Shown here: positions 36,755 to 48,830 of the stretch, piece by piece
Position numbering within the stretch: position 1 is the stretch's first letter
How the letters are laid out: every line of letters begins with the position of its first letter
Assembly: GCA_032209605.1 (NCBI GenBank)
Contig: JASFXZ010000013.1
Location: 5,913,401 to 5,977,400, forward strand
Source of the DNA: Mactromeris polynyma
Lineage: Eukaryota; Mollusca; Bivalvia; Venerida; Mactridae
Length of the DNA stretch: 64,000 bases
Direction of reading: 5' to 3'
Program-made: the position numbers and the translations under genes
Notes under the pieces: generated by a model
Databases searched by the model: none
Seen by the model: the letters and a program-made list of their open reading frames with translations, nothing else
What the model was told of the DNA's origin: nothing

Positions 36755-37905
36755 TGGCGGAAAAGGTTTTGTGAAAGACATACGACTGTATACAATTTTA
36801 GGCATTACTTTTGTTTAGAAATTGTGAATAGAAATACATGTATCATCAAAAATCATTCCATTTAAAAAAACGTTAAACCAACATTTATCATGTCATCATT
36901 AGAATTTAACCAACACCTGTCTCCAAAACCAGTTCACAAGTTCGGTATCTTGTATGTCCACCATGGTTAGTGATACTGGCTGGTACCGACGTCTTAAGGA
37001 CTCTGCAAGACAATTGACGAGTATTCGAGGAACCCTACTCTAGATCCTAACAAATGCAGGCGACTACTCAGGCATCGTTACAAATGCTCAAATGGCGGAA
37101 GGTCAGGTGATGCTGAAAGCCACATCATAACGTCGATATTCTCAACGAGGAACCGTCAACGAGGAACCGTCTTGAAACCCGACGGATAGGTACGATACAA
37201 ATCAAATAGTACATGGCACAAGTAGTTGCTAATACTTCAACGCGTAAATTCTTCCGTGCCAATTTGGCTGTAAACAATTACCAAAGTCATAAATCCTTCA
37301 TCTCTGAACTCTGATTTATGTGGAGACAGATTTTGCTCGCAGAGGAACAGGTTAGTACGGGTTGGTAACAGGGTAGGTCAACTGACCGTCGTATATTGAT
37401 GACATACGGTTGGAAATCCAAAATAAACAAAGACACGAGCACACTACATCGTCCATGTTAGAAGAATATGCCTTAAATATCATACTTATACGTACACGAT
37501 GGCCACAACGGGTGCCACGTGTGTCAAACAAAAAAGTGACGAGACGTTGTTGCACAAGTTGGATGACGTGTGTCTAGATGATTTCATCATGGTATCGTTT
37601 GACTGTGTGTTTCCCCTAGGTGGCTATGACGAGGTTTTCTTCCATTTGCAGCAATGCCAACCCCAGACAATCACACTACGTCCGCCGGAAGGACGTTGTT
37701 TCCCCACGCAGATGTCATTAAAACGTTCTCCGACGCGGTGGTACACTCTCGAACGGCCGTGACTTCTGTCCAAGTGGAAATATTTTTTGTCCGTGAATAA
37801 AAAACTCGCCCAGTTCCGTCGATTAAAGTGAAGATTCTTCTGCACAAAGTGAGGCGTAATGCACGATGAGTTTGTTGACGAATTTGTCGTGAGCGAATGT
37901 GCCAT
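36755..37905 (-). pseudogene. Decayed Tc1/mariner transposase fragment
   Basis: The open stretch 37905-37624 reads WASFLFTDKKYFHLD, GRSRVYHRVGERF and GGRSVIVWG, matching the Tc1 DDE region around the first Asp (normally SDESRF) and the VMVWGGI motif. Downstream the frame is lost. The sequence acactggcggaaaagg at 36753 resembles a Tc1 terminal inverted repeat. The second half of the catalytic domain is scarcely recognisable, so it is older than the copy at 56 kb. Confidence 0.6.
37293..37378 (+). repeat. SINE body fragment
   Basis: catctctgaactctgattta, tgtggagac and ggttagtacgggttgg match the conserved body of the RUDI-type SINEs seen at 25.6 and 41.8 kb. It is inserted into the decayed Tc1 copy. 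Confidence 0.55.
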
Positions 37906-37909
37906 TCTC

Positions 37910-39270
37910 GCAGTAAATTCCGTTTAGTTCTAGGACTGATTAAACATAATCAATGTATACTGTTAGCAGTCATATTCTCAGTTTTTTAGTGTTCAGGAGG
38001 TGCAAATCCGGATGTAATTATCTGGACGTCCTGAATCATTCCAATGGCGAGGTAATCGTAATAACTTAGTCATAGCATGGCTAACCAAACAATGTTCTCT
38101 AAATAACTTTGTTTTCTGGTGTTATTTGCTGTCAAAACTTTAACACAAAACTAACGTAGTCGGAAAAAAAGTGTCGCACTAAATTGCTGAACTAAAAAGG
38201 AACAGTAAAATCTGAAACGTGCGCACGTGCAAATGCATAAAAACGCGTTTACATATAATGTAAAGATATCATTTGTGTAAAGTTTCGTGTTAATATATTG
38301 TTTGTTATTGGTATGTATACTATGAACTATGTGCATAGTAGATATTTTTCCATCAGTATATATTGTGGTTATATTTAGATTTCTTTTGTCCTGCCAGTTT
38401 ACAATCAAGTATTTAATCGAACACTTACTAAAAATAAGTTTTAAAGGTAACTTTAGCGCATTTTACCAGCGTTATAATATCTATAGTTTCGTCTGAAATT
38501 TACTTTAGATGCAAAGAATAATGATATATCGTTCTATAACAGCTCCTAAGTTAAGTACAGTCAACTAGTCCAATTCATTTACTATGCTGTTTAAATACAC
38601 GCTTTTTTAAAATATGTTTAAATTTGTGTAGATTTGCCACATGGTTTTTGTCCTTCATTCTAATGTTTTCATATAAAAATCCCTCAAACATCAGTACGGA
38701 CGCTGTTTTTTAAACTATTGGAAAGCTTTGAGATGTATTATTTAACTATTTCACTCAACTTTGCCAAACGTGAACTCTCTACTGAACATATGCTGAACTA
38801 ATTGTCATAATTTAATCATGGTTTATCGTTTTACATCACGACTTTTCATGGGTTTGCTAAATATGTAGCGTTTATCACGTCGGTCAGACAGATAAAGGTT
38901 GGAGTAGTTTCATTGTTGTAAACGTTCTAACTGAGCCGCATAACTCGCTGCTTGATTGTCTGGATTATTTATAAAATTACAGTACGAAAGGATGAATCAA
39001 CTTGGTAATTACACATTTCAATTAGTTATAAACAACAGAACTTGAATCGAATCGTAAAAAGTATGCCAATGTAAGAATGATGATAACTTCTGATTCCTCT
39101 CAAAGAAGTTACTTATTAATTCGATTATTTTCTCGAAGTTCGGTTACTTTCATCGAATAAGATAAAGATTTACACGATTAAGTGTGAATACCATCAATAA
39201 TCATTTCATCGAATAATATTCGTGTTACATGTACTAACAAATGTATACAATTAATCGTCTAACTCGACAT
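37910..39270. other. Upstream region of the LU-TSP1-FReD gene
   Basis: No exon or repeat recognised. The promoter should lie here; tttataaaat at 38968 is a possible but unsupported TATA-like element. Confidence 0.35.
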
Positions 39271-39272
39271 TT

Positions 39273-39333
39273 ATGTTTATTGTTGCAGGTTTCAGAGTTT
39301 TCCTACTGTTGTGTTATTGCTGTGTACCTACTG
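39273..39333 (+). CDS. Signal-peptide exon
   Basis: A 61-bp exon ending in phase 1 at donor GTCAGT. Twenty codons: short N-region, hydrophobic core FRVFLLLCYCC, then VPT. Joined to the next exon it continues E-CLECYAC, so cleavage near VPTE is plausible. A splice acceptor (TTGCAG at 39283-39288) is also present inside it; using it would need an unseen upstream exon. Confidence 0.7.
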
Positions 39334-42300
39334 GTCAGTAGTATTGTTCTACACATCATGGCATTAAATAATGTCTTAAATGCATGCATTGTATTATTAA
39401 AAACACATATAATTCATTAACATGTGTTGGATAATTTGGCTACACAAACTACTATAATCAAGTCATTTACATTTGTTAAGGAATTATTTAATACTTTTTA
39501 ATCAATTTATCTGTCTCCTTGTATTGTACTTTAAACAAAAGTATACGGTCGTTGGATATATATATCTGAGACGTTGATGTACGGAGACGGTAGTTTCGAT
39601 ATTGTGCGATGCGCGGTATATTGCTCATGTCAAAGTGACGAATATTTATGGCGCACATGGACATTCACGGAAGCTCTTCGACAATCTACGGCAATCGCGA
39701 CACGGTCAAACGTCAAAGTACAAATTCAACTCTTGAGCTTAAAAGTACTTCATATACAATTACGTGTTGCAATTTGTGTGGTTTGAATGGATAATATATC
39801 GATATTTGGCCTTTTAGACATTACACCACATGTAAACATTCAATGAAAATAACTTATCCATTTACCAATAGAAAATAATGTTTAAGTATTTTAAGTAATT
39901 ATTAAGTATTGATACATCTGATCATACCATCTTACATGTAAAAATGGCTGAACGTATCTCACAAAATTTACTTCATCGAAAGGCATCAAACGCTCGACAC
40001 TGAATAAACGATAAATTAAACACATAATACACATATATATATCTATCGATTAAACCAAACACCAAAGCAAAACATGTTAATACACGAATCGTGCTAATAC
40101 GTTTGTTATTCGGGGATTTACCTTTAATCTTCATCAAGGAAACAAAACGACGCTATGCGCGCACTTTTTATTTCTCCTAATTGTATAACCATGTTATTGG
40201 AATGAAGGAAATCTTCTGTTTTATCAATACAAATGCGTGTTGTCTGTCAATACGAGTATATCTATTGTTACAATGTTTCCTATGGCCACATGTTCTGCCC
40301 AGTCAATGCCTGAAATGCGTTGTCTGATGTTTTTAACCATGATGGCTCTTCGAAAGTTTTAGTTACACTTAAAGGCTGAACGTTCTATTTGAATTTTCTT
40401 TTACCATGATTGAGAATACTTTGTATTTTCTACATTAGAATGTTTGGAGTGTTATGCTTGCACAGGCATTGCTGACACAACACAGTGCAATACAAAACAA
40501 ACATGTGCACCGAATGAGGTAAGATGTGTGAACGATTTGAATATGTTCTGTATATAAAATGTGGAAGTGAAAGATTGTGTGTCTGTATGACTGTACGACT
40601 GAGTGAGCAAGCTTACCAAATGATCGTTACTAAAACTATAATTATTATATTGTTGAAGAAGAAGTTATATTATTCGAATATGACAGTAATTATAAATAGT
40701 GTGTTGTATATTATGGACATATGTTAAGTCTTAAACTTAGACGTACAAAAGGAGTGTATGTCACGAATTTTAATGTTGTGGTTTTAGTTTTGTTGAGTAG
40801 ATTACATTTAGATTATGAAGGTGTGAAGGAACACATTTCTCCATATAAGTGTACGAAATTACAACGAGAAACCATTACGTTACATGCGAATACCACTTTA
40901 TGTAATATTGTATCAGCATTATTTTGCAGTCATGTTTTATGGATCGTGTTCAGTCTACACACGGCACACTGTTTACATTCGGATGTTTACCTAATCAAGT
41001 AGGTGTTTCTTCTTTGATACAATTGTAATAATAAGTCACATTGAAATGTTCCAATATGGCAAATGCTATATTCTTGTGATAAATGCTATGTGTTGTAACA
41101 AAGACACGACTATTTGACGACGACCGATTACCATTCACTTGTGGCGACAATAACACTGAATGCCTAAATATATCAATGTTAACAGTGTTTTATTTAGTGA
41201 GTTACTTAATTGTACTGTCTGCTTCATGTAGGCATTGTCGTGTGGCGTTCCCTGCAGCAACTTATTATCTTTGTTATAATAAAACATTTTGCAGCAATGC
41301 TACAATCATACCGGTAGTGGTTCAATCATCGGTAGAAGAGATATAACAAGGCGACAAGACCAAAGGTGTTCCGAATGCTGCTCGACCGATCTTTGTGGAA
41401 TCCAGCTTTGTTCTCATTTAGCACGTAAATAATAAACACTAATCATTCAAATTCAGATTAAGTTAATATTCTAATTTGCAGAAATACACAAACTTTATTG
41501 TATTCAAGTTTAAAAGATATGTTTTCACGTGCCTAACGTAGCATAAGATAATACATTTAACACCATTACTAAATATTTGACAACACCACAGACAACATTA
41601 ATGTTGATACCTGATTTGAAAATTTGCTTTCACACGAGAAACAGTATCCTAATCTGGTGTATATTGGAGTAAACTACATAGTTGATTCATGTATTTACGA
41701 GCCGGTCTCCTTATTGCAATGGTAATATCGTTATACTGTCTCCCGGGAGATCCAGGTTCGATTCCCGTGCTGAGTAGATCATGTCACACGGTTGGTTGTC
41801 CTCCACCTCTGATCCACGTGAAAACGTTTCATGGCTTGTGGAAAGGCAAGGTAGTACTGGTTAGTGAAAAACTAAAATGTCTGATGTCGTATTACGTGGG
41901 CAAAAGCACTGATACAATACATGCCTAGATTGTGACTGATTCATGTTGGATCAAAAACTCGGTCACACGGTAAAAATATTGTTAACACTCTAAATGCCAC
42001 ATCGTGCCATCATCTGTATGAAAACCTGTCATAGTTATTTCCTTATAAAGTCGGTGTCAAGATAAATGCGTGGTCACATTAGGTAAATGACCAGATCACA
42101 ATGTTAACTTATAGAGTGTCATGTTGTCTGTTGAAGACCGTTATGTCTACCCCCAATTTCATGAACAATGTCAAAATGCTGTTCCTTATGCATTATACTG
42201 GGTAATACAGGGACCACATTCTATGTCACTGGGTAAAATCATTAGCAGGAATATTTACACTATACAGGCCACATAATTATGCATGTGACACTAAATCTAC

Positions 42301-45300
42301 ATAATATTGAAATTCATTTGTTCAACTCATAAAATTCTACAAACTTCATTTCTCCACCGTTACTTTATTTACACAAAATGCATATCCACACAAAAACCTT
42401 GGGTTGGTTGTAATATGGGTAAGAGATGATCATTTTACCACGCCTTTGCTGTTGTTGTATCAATTCTCTCTAACATCAATACCATGAATGTGCATGCCTA
42501 CCTACTTTCCTACCGTATGCGTGGTGACTGAGGTTAGCGATCTAGGGTCATGTCGGCTCTCATTTTTGTTACAAATGGTCATTTTAGCATCCAACGAACA
42601 TCACACATGTGATTGTTAAGGTAAGTCAAGTATGCTTTTAAATATATAGAATCATAGTCAGTAATCTGGATAGCAAATTTCATATAGTAAAGATACATGT
42701 ACTGTACTCGTAATTTAACTGTTTTTTTAATAATTGGTCGAGGCATCTGGTATATTGGTATGCTGGTATATTGTGTACACATATATTTATTTTCCTCCTT
42801 ATTTTAGTACATGGAGGATGGACTGAATGGCTTCAATGGGGAAGTTGCTCTGTAAGTTGTGGAGCTGGAATGCAGCGTCGAACCAGAAACTGTACAACTC
42901 CTGCACCGAGTAGATTTGGTGACCACTGTCTCGGGGACAGTTTCGGCATTCAACCTTGCTTACCAGAGGCATGTTTAGGTGAGAGTGTTACGTATGTTAC
43001 TGATTTGTATAATGCTTACAGCATACAATACGATATAAGCATTCCAAAATCATTACGATACGTAGGGTGCACCACTGCAACCCTTTGTGTCAAAACGACA
43101 CATTATGTTAAACCAAAGACATCAACTCTATATTAATATATATGGTGTGGCCCCTTACATGCTCATGCAATATTATAATTGGTCAATTTTAAATCTCCTT
43201 TAGTGTTTACAATAAGGGTTGAATACATTTATTATTATTTGTGCAATCTTCTTAAATTCTGATACATAACAGATGCACAGTAGAACATTGAAACCTAAGC
43301 ATGTCTGACATTTGTGTTTTGTTTTTGTTGTCGTATTGAATGCACGTCGATACAATTCATAGCATTATCAATAATAATAATACATATAAAGGAAATGAAA
43401 TCAAACTTTTAATATGCTTGATTAAATACTTTGTTTATTCTTAATACATCACGGAAATGTTACGGCACTATTCTTTTTTTAGACGTACAGTATGAACAAG
43501 GCGATATATTATTGTTTCAGAAATAGTGTTCACTCTGGAAATTAAATGCATTCTATTCATTAAATGTTAAATTGGATCCTCTGAGTGACTTGTTTGTCCC
43601 ATAAGTACACGTATATAGTACTTCAGGCAAGTAATTAACACGACGGGCAAATCAAATGTGTTTCCGAATAAATCTCTGAGTAGGACGGATGTTCGTGGAA
43701 AAAACTGCACGTATAATGGTTTAGTATTTACTTCATCAATTCAGAGTAGTAGTTGTTAACCAACAATTTCTTGGCATAAATGGTCTGCGTGGGGAGGCAC
43801 TGTCTTGTGTATGTGGGGTTCCCTGTAGTTACGTATTCTCTCTCTGTTCATAAGCTAATGTTTTATCCCGCAACGGTGAGTCGAATATGATTTGCAACCA
43901 TAAACCATATGTTAGTTATATAAGATGGCTGTGTTGACTTAAAACAAAATATATACCTTTACTTCAGAGATTGACTGTAACAGTATTAAAAACACTATCG
44001 GTTCAGCAAAGAGTGGCATCTACAATGTTACATTATGGAAATCAAAGACTAACGTAGAAGTATATTGTGACATGGATACAGATGGCGGTGGCTGGACGGT
44101 AAAATTGTACTTTAATATCGTTTCATTACCGTGCGACATAATCATATTTCAAGAAAGCAATTTTACGAATTAATGTACCGCTATACTTTACATACAACTA
44201 GTATTTAAAAATTGAATGTAATTTAAAAGGGGTTTCATAAAATTGAATATACACAACCAATGCGCCGATTTGTGCGATAGCGGTCAACCGGTTTCTTACA
44301 CGTTACTGTCATGCAATTAAACTTGATTTGTCATTTTGCAGACATTTTTGTCGTCTATTGGGATGGACATATGTAGTCTATGTATTGCATGAGTGCTCTG
44401 AAATTAATGTCCAGGCGCTTTCTAGTTCACTTTATTAAATTTAAGATTACACCCATAAAACACAACCATATTGGTTCGCGTTTTCAATTTGAATTAAAGT
44501 TTGAAATATTCTGAAACTCGGCATCTTCAGAATAATTGAGTAAAACTATCATAGTTTGTAAATATAGTTAATATAAATTTGCCGTGTGTTTACTTAATAC
44601 GTATATATCGATGATCAACTTATATACTGGAACTTTTGAAATAGTTTTCGACCATCCATGACGCAATGTGTAAGCTGTTACCATCAACAGCTTTAGTTCA
44701 ACTGAAATACCATAGGTATACATGTAATCTTTACATCATGCAAACATGCATAAATCGGTTAAAATTGTTTGGCTTTAGGTATTTCAAAGAAGATTCAATG
44801 GTTCAGTAGACTTTGACAGGACATTCCGGGAATATGAAGTTGGATTTGGACAAAGTGATGGTGAATTCTGGCTTGGTATGGATTTAATTACATTAATATC
44901 TGTAGGATATCACTAGACTTTATGATAATGAAACATGCAACAACCATATGTCATTTGTTTACACAACATATTACTTTCTTTATAAACTACAGATAGTATT
45001 TCTCCTACACAACATATTATCTTTGTTTGCACAAAATACATTCCACACATCATATTACATTTTCTAAATAACAAATTACATATTTACACATCACATAATA
45101 TTTCTCCTCAGAACGCATTACACGTATTGGTATTATGATGTTGTACATTTTCTGTACATTGAGCTTCATAACCTGTACAAGAAGATATACAATCTTCCTA
45201 TTATCAATAGTTGTAAAATTGTTGCTAAAATATATCGTAATTTTGTCTGTGTTTATGGAGATTATGACTGATTTTTGGACTATAAATTGATATTTTCAAT

Positions 45301-48133
45301 CCTAACCACAATTACTTGAATCGTAAATAATATGGGTTATTGTTATCAGAAACAATCGTTATAAAGCCATGTAAACTCGCAAATCAAGATTGGATGTACT
45401 TTATATACATATTTGCACTTGAAGATTCCATCAAATACTTACCTAAAGAATGTTGTGGTATTACGCTACAAATTGTGGTTAAACATACTAAGCATAACTA
45501 CTACACTTATGTTGCACTATGGACAAGTTTATAAACAAGATTTAACTACGTTTGAGTATTATAGAACCAATACACTTCCTTAATCATATTATTAAAGATA
45601 CTACAGCAATATCTCCAATATTGCCCCAAGATTCAATGGATGAGTCGGAAATTACAGCAACTCCACGAGTGAACATGAAAGTTACCCATTGATTCGCAGT
45701 TCGAACTTAAATGCGTACACAAATGATTATTTATTCGGAAATAGAGCGTTTCTACTAACTATTAGCCGAAAATAAAAGTTTCATTTTTTTCTGATCTTCA
45801 TTTGTTTAGGTTTGAAGACGATTCAAGAGATGACGTCGAGGGGAAAATCCGAATTGAGAATTGACTTAACAGCAGCAGACGGAACTAATGGTTATGAACT
45901 GTTGCAAAATTTTTACATGTCTCCTGGTCCGAAATATACACTTCATTTGGGCAAAATAACGGGAACCGCAGGTATACATACACACGTATTCTTATAAGAA
46001 TTGAACAGTGAAATTATTATCAATATTGAAGAAATACATATACGATCCAAGTTGTTTCATTGAATTAAATACTGATAACAGTTTGGATGCGCAACAATTC
46101 AATTACAAGTGTGCAGCAGTAAAGTAACTTACCTACCGTCAAACACCGCTCAGGTTTGCTTCAATACTCCGATACGTTGACTACGTATCTGCATATGTAT
46201 TCTCGTGCACCGAGCTGTGTCCTTGCCGCTAGGGTCGTTAGCCAATCAGAGCCGTTCCCGACGATGACGCGTTAGCCCGCTTAAGTATCGACGGTCACAA
46301 CACAAGCAAATTCATATCGCATTTAGGCATAGCAAATTAAGCAATAAAGTATATCAAAATAGACAAAATTAAATGTCAACGTATTCTAATTAATGAAATC
46401 GGGAAGAGAAATGAGAAATGCAAACGTGAATTGTAACCTTACTACGACATATCCAGTATTAGGAATGCACATATAGGTAAATTATTGGGTAATTACCTAG
46501 TAATCGCGTTACTCATCTTGTCGGTAAAGTGATTATCTGGTGACAGTTGTGAGTACTACAATTAAGTTTCGTCCTCATTTGTACACGCACTTTTACGCGC
46601 TACTTAAAATCCAATTAAGGGTCGTACATGTGAATAAATATTTTTTTTCCGAATCTGTTTCATTATCCAGAATATTTAACTTTGTAGTAACTGAGCTTAG
46701 ATGAACATTTATAGCGCACACGGAGAGTTACGGATGCACTTTGGTTATTAACGGTGTATCCTCGATTAACCGTTACGGTAGTCGTTCGTAGTGTTTTCGT
46801 CAATTAGTGACTTCGATCAATCATCATTTTCGTTAGAGAAAAGCATACATACCCTTTGTATATAAAACACATATCAAAATACTTCTACAGCAAACAGGTC
46901 TTAGAAGGTATTCAGTATGTCAAGACAATCGAAATGAATATGGAAAACACCTTGATTATGGACGAATATATAAGCGCCCAGCGCGGAGCTCGAACGCATG
47001 ACCCCGATATTAACAGTCTTGTGATGTATCGAATGAGCTAGCTGGGCAACTATAACTGTTTATAAAGTAAAAGGCTTGCACACTTTAAGGGATCAGTTAT
47101 GATAGCATTCGTAAAGGTTTTCAATCACAACAAGATTATGTGTTCTTTGCAATTGAATGTATAGTTAGTATTTTAAATATATTCGGGTGAATTTTAGCTT
47201 GTAAAAGATGAAACAAGAGAACTATGGTGTATAAATGGTGTTTTCTAAAAAGACAAATTGCCTACAAATGAACCCAATTTTATTAAGTACAATTGGGTTA
47301 CAGCGAACAAAGTCGTTTCAAATTAATTGTGGTAAAACGTTAGGTAAATAGTTTCAAATGTGTTTACACGTAAAAAATGAAATATACAAATGTATTTCCA
47401 ACATTACCGGATATAACTACATTTATACATATTCTCGGATAAAGGCGCGTCAGGTATTTAAACAAGACGCACTTGTCTCTTAATATATCCCCATACCTCA
47501 TAGTGAATACAATGTACATTTGTGTTATGGGCAGATAACCACGTTGTCAGCATTTGTACAAAGCAGTACTCCGACATGGTTTAAATAAGTTTACCAATAT
47601 TTGAACACGACGAATATGTCTGTCATTTTGATATCATTTGTTTCTGTGAACTATTACAGTAAATGTAGTCACTTTCGCATACACTTCAACTCCAATGTTC
47701 TATAAAGGGCAAACACGCATAGAACTAAACCGACGCAGTATCAGAATCAATAATTTATTTATACTTGTACATAAGTGATTGTTTGTAATACAGTGTTGTC
47801 ATCATTGTCTTATTTCGTTCGAATGACCAACATAATTACAATACGTATTCTATAACAGGTGACGGTGGCACTGGTTTGGATTATAGCGCCGGGAATAATT
47901 TCTACACTCCTGATAGTGATAACTTATATGGTTGCGCCGCAGCACTTCATGCTGGCTGGTGGTTCAGATACTGCACCAATGTTAATTTAAATGGAGAATA
48001 TATTACCCCAGGAACACAAGGACAACTTGCAAATGGGGGGTATCGTGGTACTTATTATCATGCATTCAAAAAATTTGAGTCCTTAAAATCAGCTACAATG
48101 ATGTTCAAACTGAGTTCAATTGCTTCCCTCTAA
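39273..48133 (+). CDS. Secreted Ly6/uPAR-like + TSP1 + fibrinogen-related domain protein
   Basis: Nine coding exons: 39273-39333, 40439-40518, 40930-40998, 41295-41424, 42808-42978, 43968-44098, 44779-44875, 45810-45971 and 47859-48133. All have GT/AG borders and matching phases, giving 391 residues. Residues 1-20 form a signal peptide (MFIVAGFRVFLLLCYCC). Residues 21-114 form a Cys-rich Ly6/uPAR-like domain, about 115-171 one TSP1 repeat with six Cys, and 172-391 a complete fibrinogen-related domain. FReD proteins of molluscs are secreted lectin-like molecules that bind microbial sugars; this role is family inference. The ATG is the first in frame upstream of the hydrophobic core, with no splice needed. 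A truncated, dead paralogue lies 5 kb upstream. No AATAAA is obvious within 50 bp of the stop. Confidence 0.88.
40439..41424 (+). CDS. Ly6/uPAR-like (three-finger) domain, three exons
   Basis: Exons 40439-40518, 40930-40998 and 41295-41424 give CLECYACTG..C....C, then SCFMDRV..GTLFTFGC, then QCYNHTG..RCSECCSTDLCG. The spacing CxxCxxC at the start, a central FxxGC and a terminal CC..DLC is that of LU domains. Intron phases are 1, 0, 0, 1, so the module as a whole is a 1-1 unit suited to shuffling. Confidence 0.78.
41701..41925 (+). repeat. tRNA-derived SINE, well preserved head
   Basis: gccggtctccttattgcaat, ccaggttcgattcccgtgct (B box and T arm), then cacctctgatccacgtg and gtagtactggttagtg. 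It is the best-preserved tRNA-related head of the bivalve SINEs in this window. It lies in an intron of the FReD gene, with no disturbance of the reading frame. Confidence 0.7.
42808..42978 (+). CDS. Thrombospondin type 1 repeat exon
   Basis: A 171-bp exon, acceptor TTATTTTAG, donor GTGAGA, phase 1 to 1. GGWTEWLQWGSCSVSCGAG, RTRNC, GDHC and QPCLPEAC show the WxxW motif, the CSVSCG core, the arginine layer and six cysteines. It is one complete TSP1 module. Confidence 0.95.
43780..43860 (+). repeat. 3' end of dispersed repeat family
   Basis: ctgcgtggggaggcactgtc, tgtgtatgtggggttccc and cgtattctctctctg match the 3' end of the long copy at 48.2-48.83 kb. Truncated in the intron before the first FReD exon. 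Confidence 0.75.
43968..48133 (+). CDS. Fibrinogen-related domain, four exons
   Basis: Exons 43968-44098, 44779-44875, 45810-45971 and 47859-48133. Key motifs in order: IDCNSI, VEVYCDMDTDGGGWT, FNGSVDFDRTFREYEVGFG, GEFWLGL, IQEMTSRG with LRIDL, FYTPDSDNLYGCA (calcium-site DxD), AGWWFRYCTNVNLNGEY and SATMMFKL, then TAA. The four structural cysteines are present. The domain is full length. The usual WLGLDNI helix start is altered to WLGLKTI. Confidence 0.93.
46974..47048 (-). repeat. tRNA-Lys-like pseudogene or SINE head
   Basis: The minus strand begins GCCCAGCTAGCTCA and ends TTCGAGCTCCGCGCTGGGC. The seven-base acceptor stem pairs perfectly and the B box is intact. The anticodon position reads GTT within a Lys(CTT)-like backbone, and the D stem and anticodon stem do not pair. 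It is therefore a tRNA-derived repeat and not a working gene. It lies in an intron of the FReD gene. Confidence 0.65.
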
Positions 48134-48219
48134 TGCAAAACAAAACTGAACATAAGTCTAAGACATTGTTTTATAAAATATGACATACAATACGAAAGTG
48201 TAAGATAGTTCGGCTTGTT

Positions 48220-48830
48220 CCTTCGTGCTGGATTAGGTACAGTGTCTGTTGTTATGTGCGTTATGGTTGGTTGCTTTTAATGATTAGTTACTGCCTACTT
48301 AGTCAATTTATGAATATATGTTGGAAATCAAGGACCATATAGCGATTAAGGGTGAGGTTAGCTAGCTGTTAAATCGATTTAAACCCCCAGTATGTTTTGC
48401 TGACAGTTCCAAGGCTGTAATTCGCTATATGATTGTTGTTTCTATTTGTGTTATGAATGTGTTTTGTATTTGCCTTTCCCCTGTGCAATTCTGTCACTTT
48501 ATACAGTGTTCAGATTGTTTCCTGCCAAAGTTTGGCCTATTGTGGCCAGTTGTCTTGACGTGTCCTATGATCTTGTCCATCCATTAATTTCCCCCCCCCC
48601 TCCCTTCACTGTCCACTTTGATTCGCCTAGTTATTCCTTGTGGTATGCCGGACCATTCCTTGTGCCTATGTTCCTTAATATGTGTACCGTTTGACCTCCT
48701 TAAGTGCCTTATGTTTTGTGGATTGATTGTTTTCGATGTCTGCGTGGGGAGGCACTGTCTTGTGTATGTGGCGTTCCCTGTAGTTACGTATTCTCTCTCT
48801 TTTAACAAATTTAGTCTGTGAAAAATATAA
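48220..48830 (+). repeat. Longest copy of a dispersed retroelement-like repeat
   Basis: About 600 bp after the FReD gene, with a run of ten C at 48590 and the 3' end gcactgtcttgtgtatgtgg / cgttccctgtagttacgta. Truncated copies with only this 3' end occur at 281-325, 43780-43860 and 50430-50500 (plus) and at 935-1010, 35555-35612 and 50640-50695 (minus). 5' truncation is typical of target-primed retrotransposition. No reverse transcriptase is seen. Confidence 0.65.
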
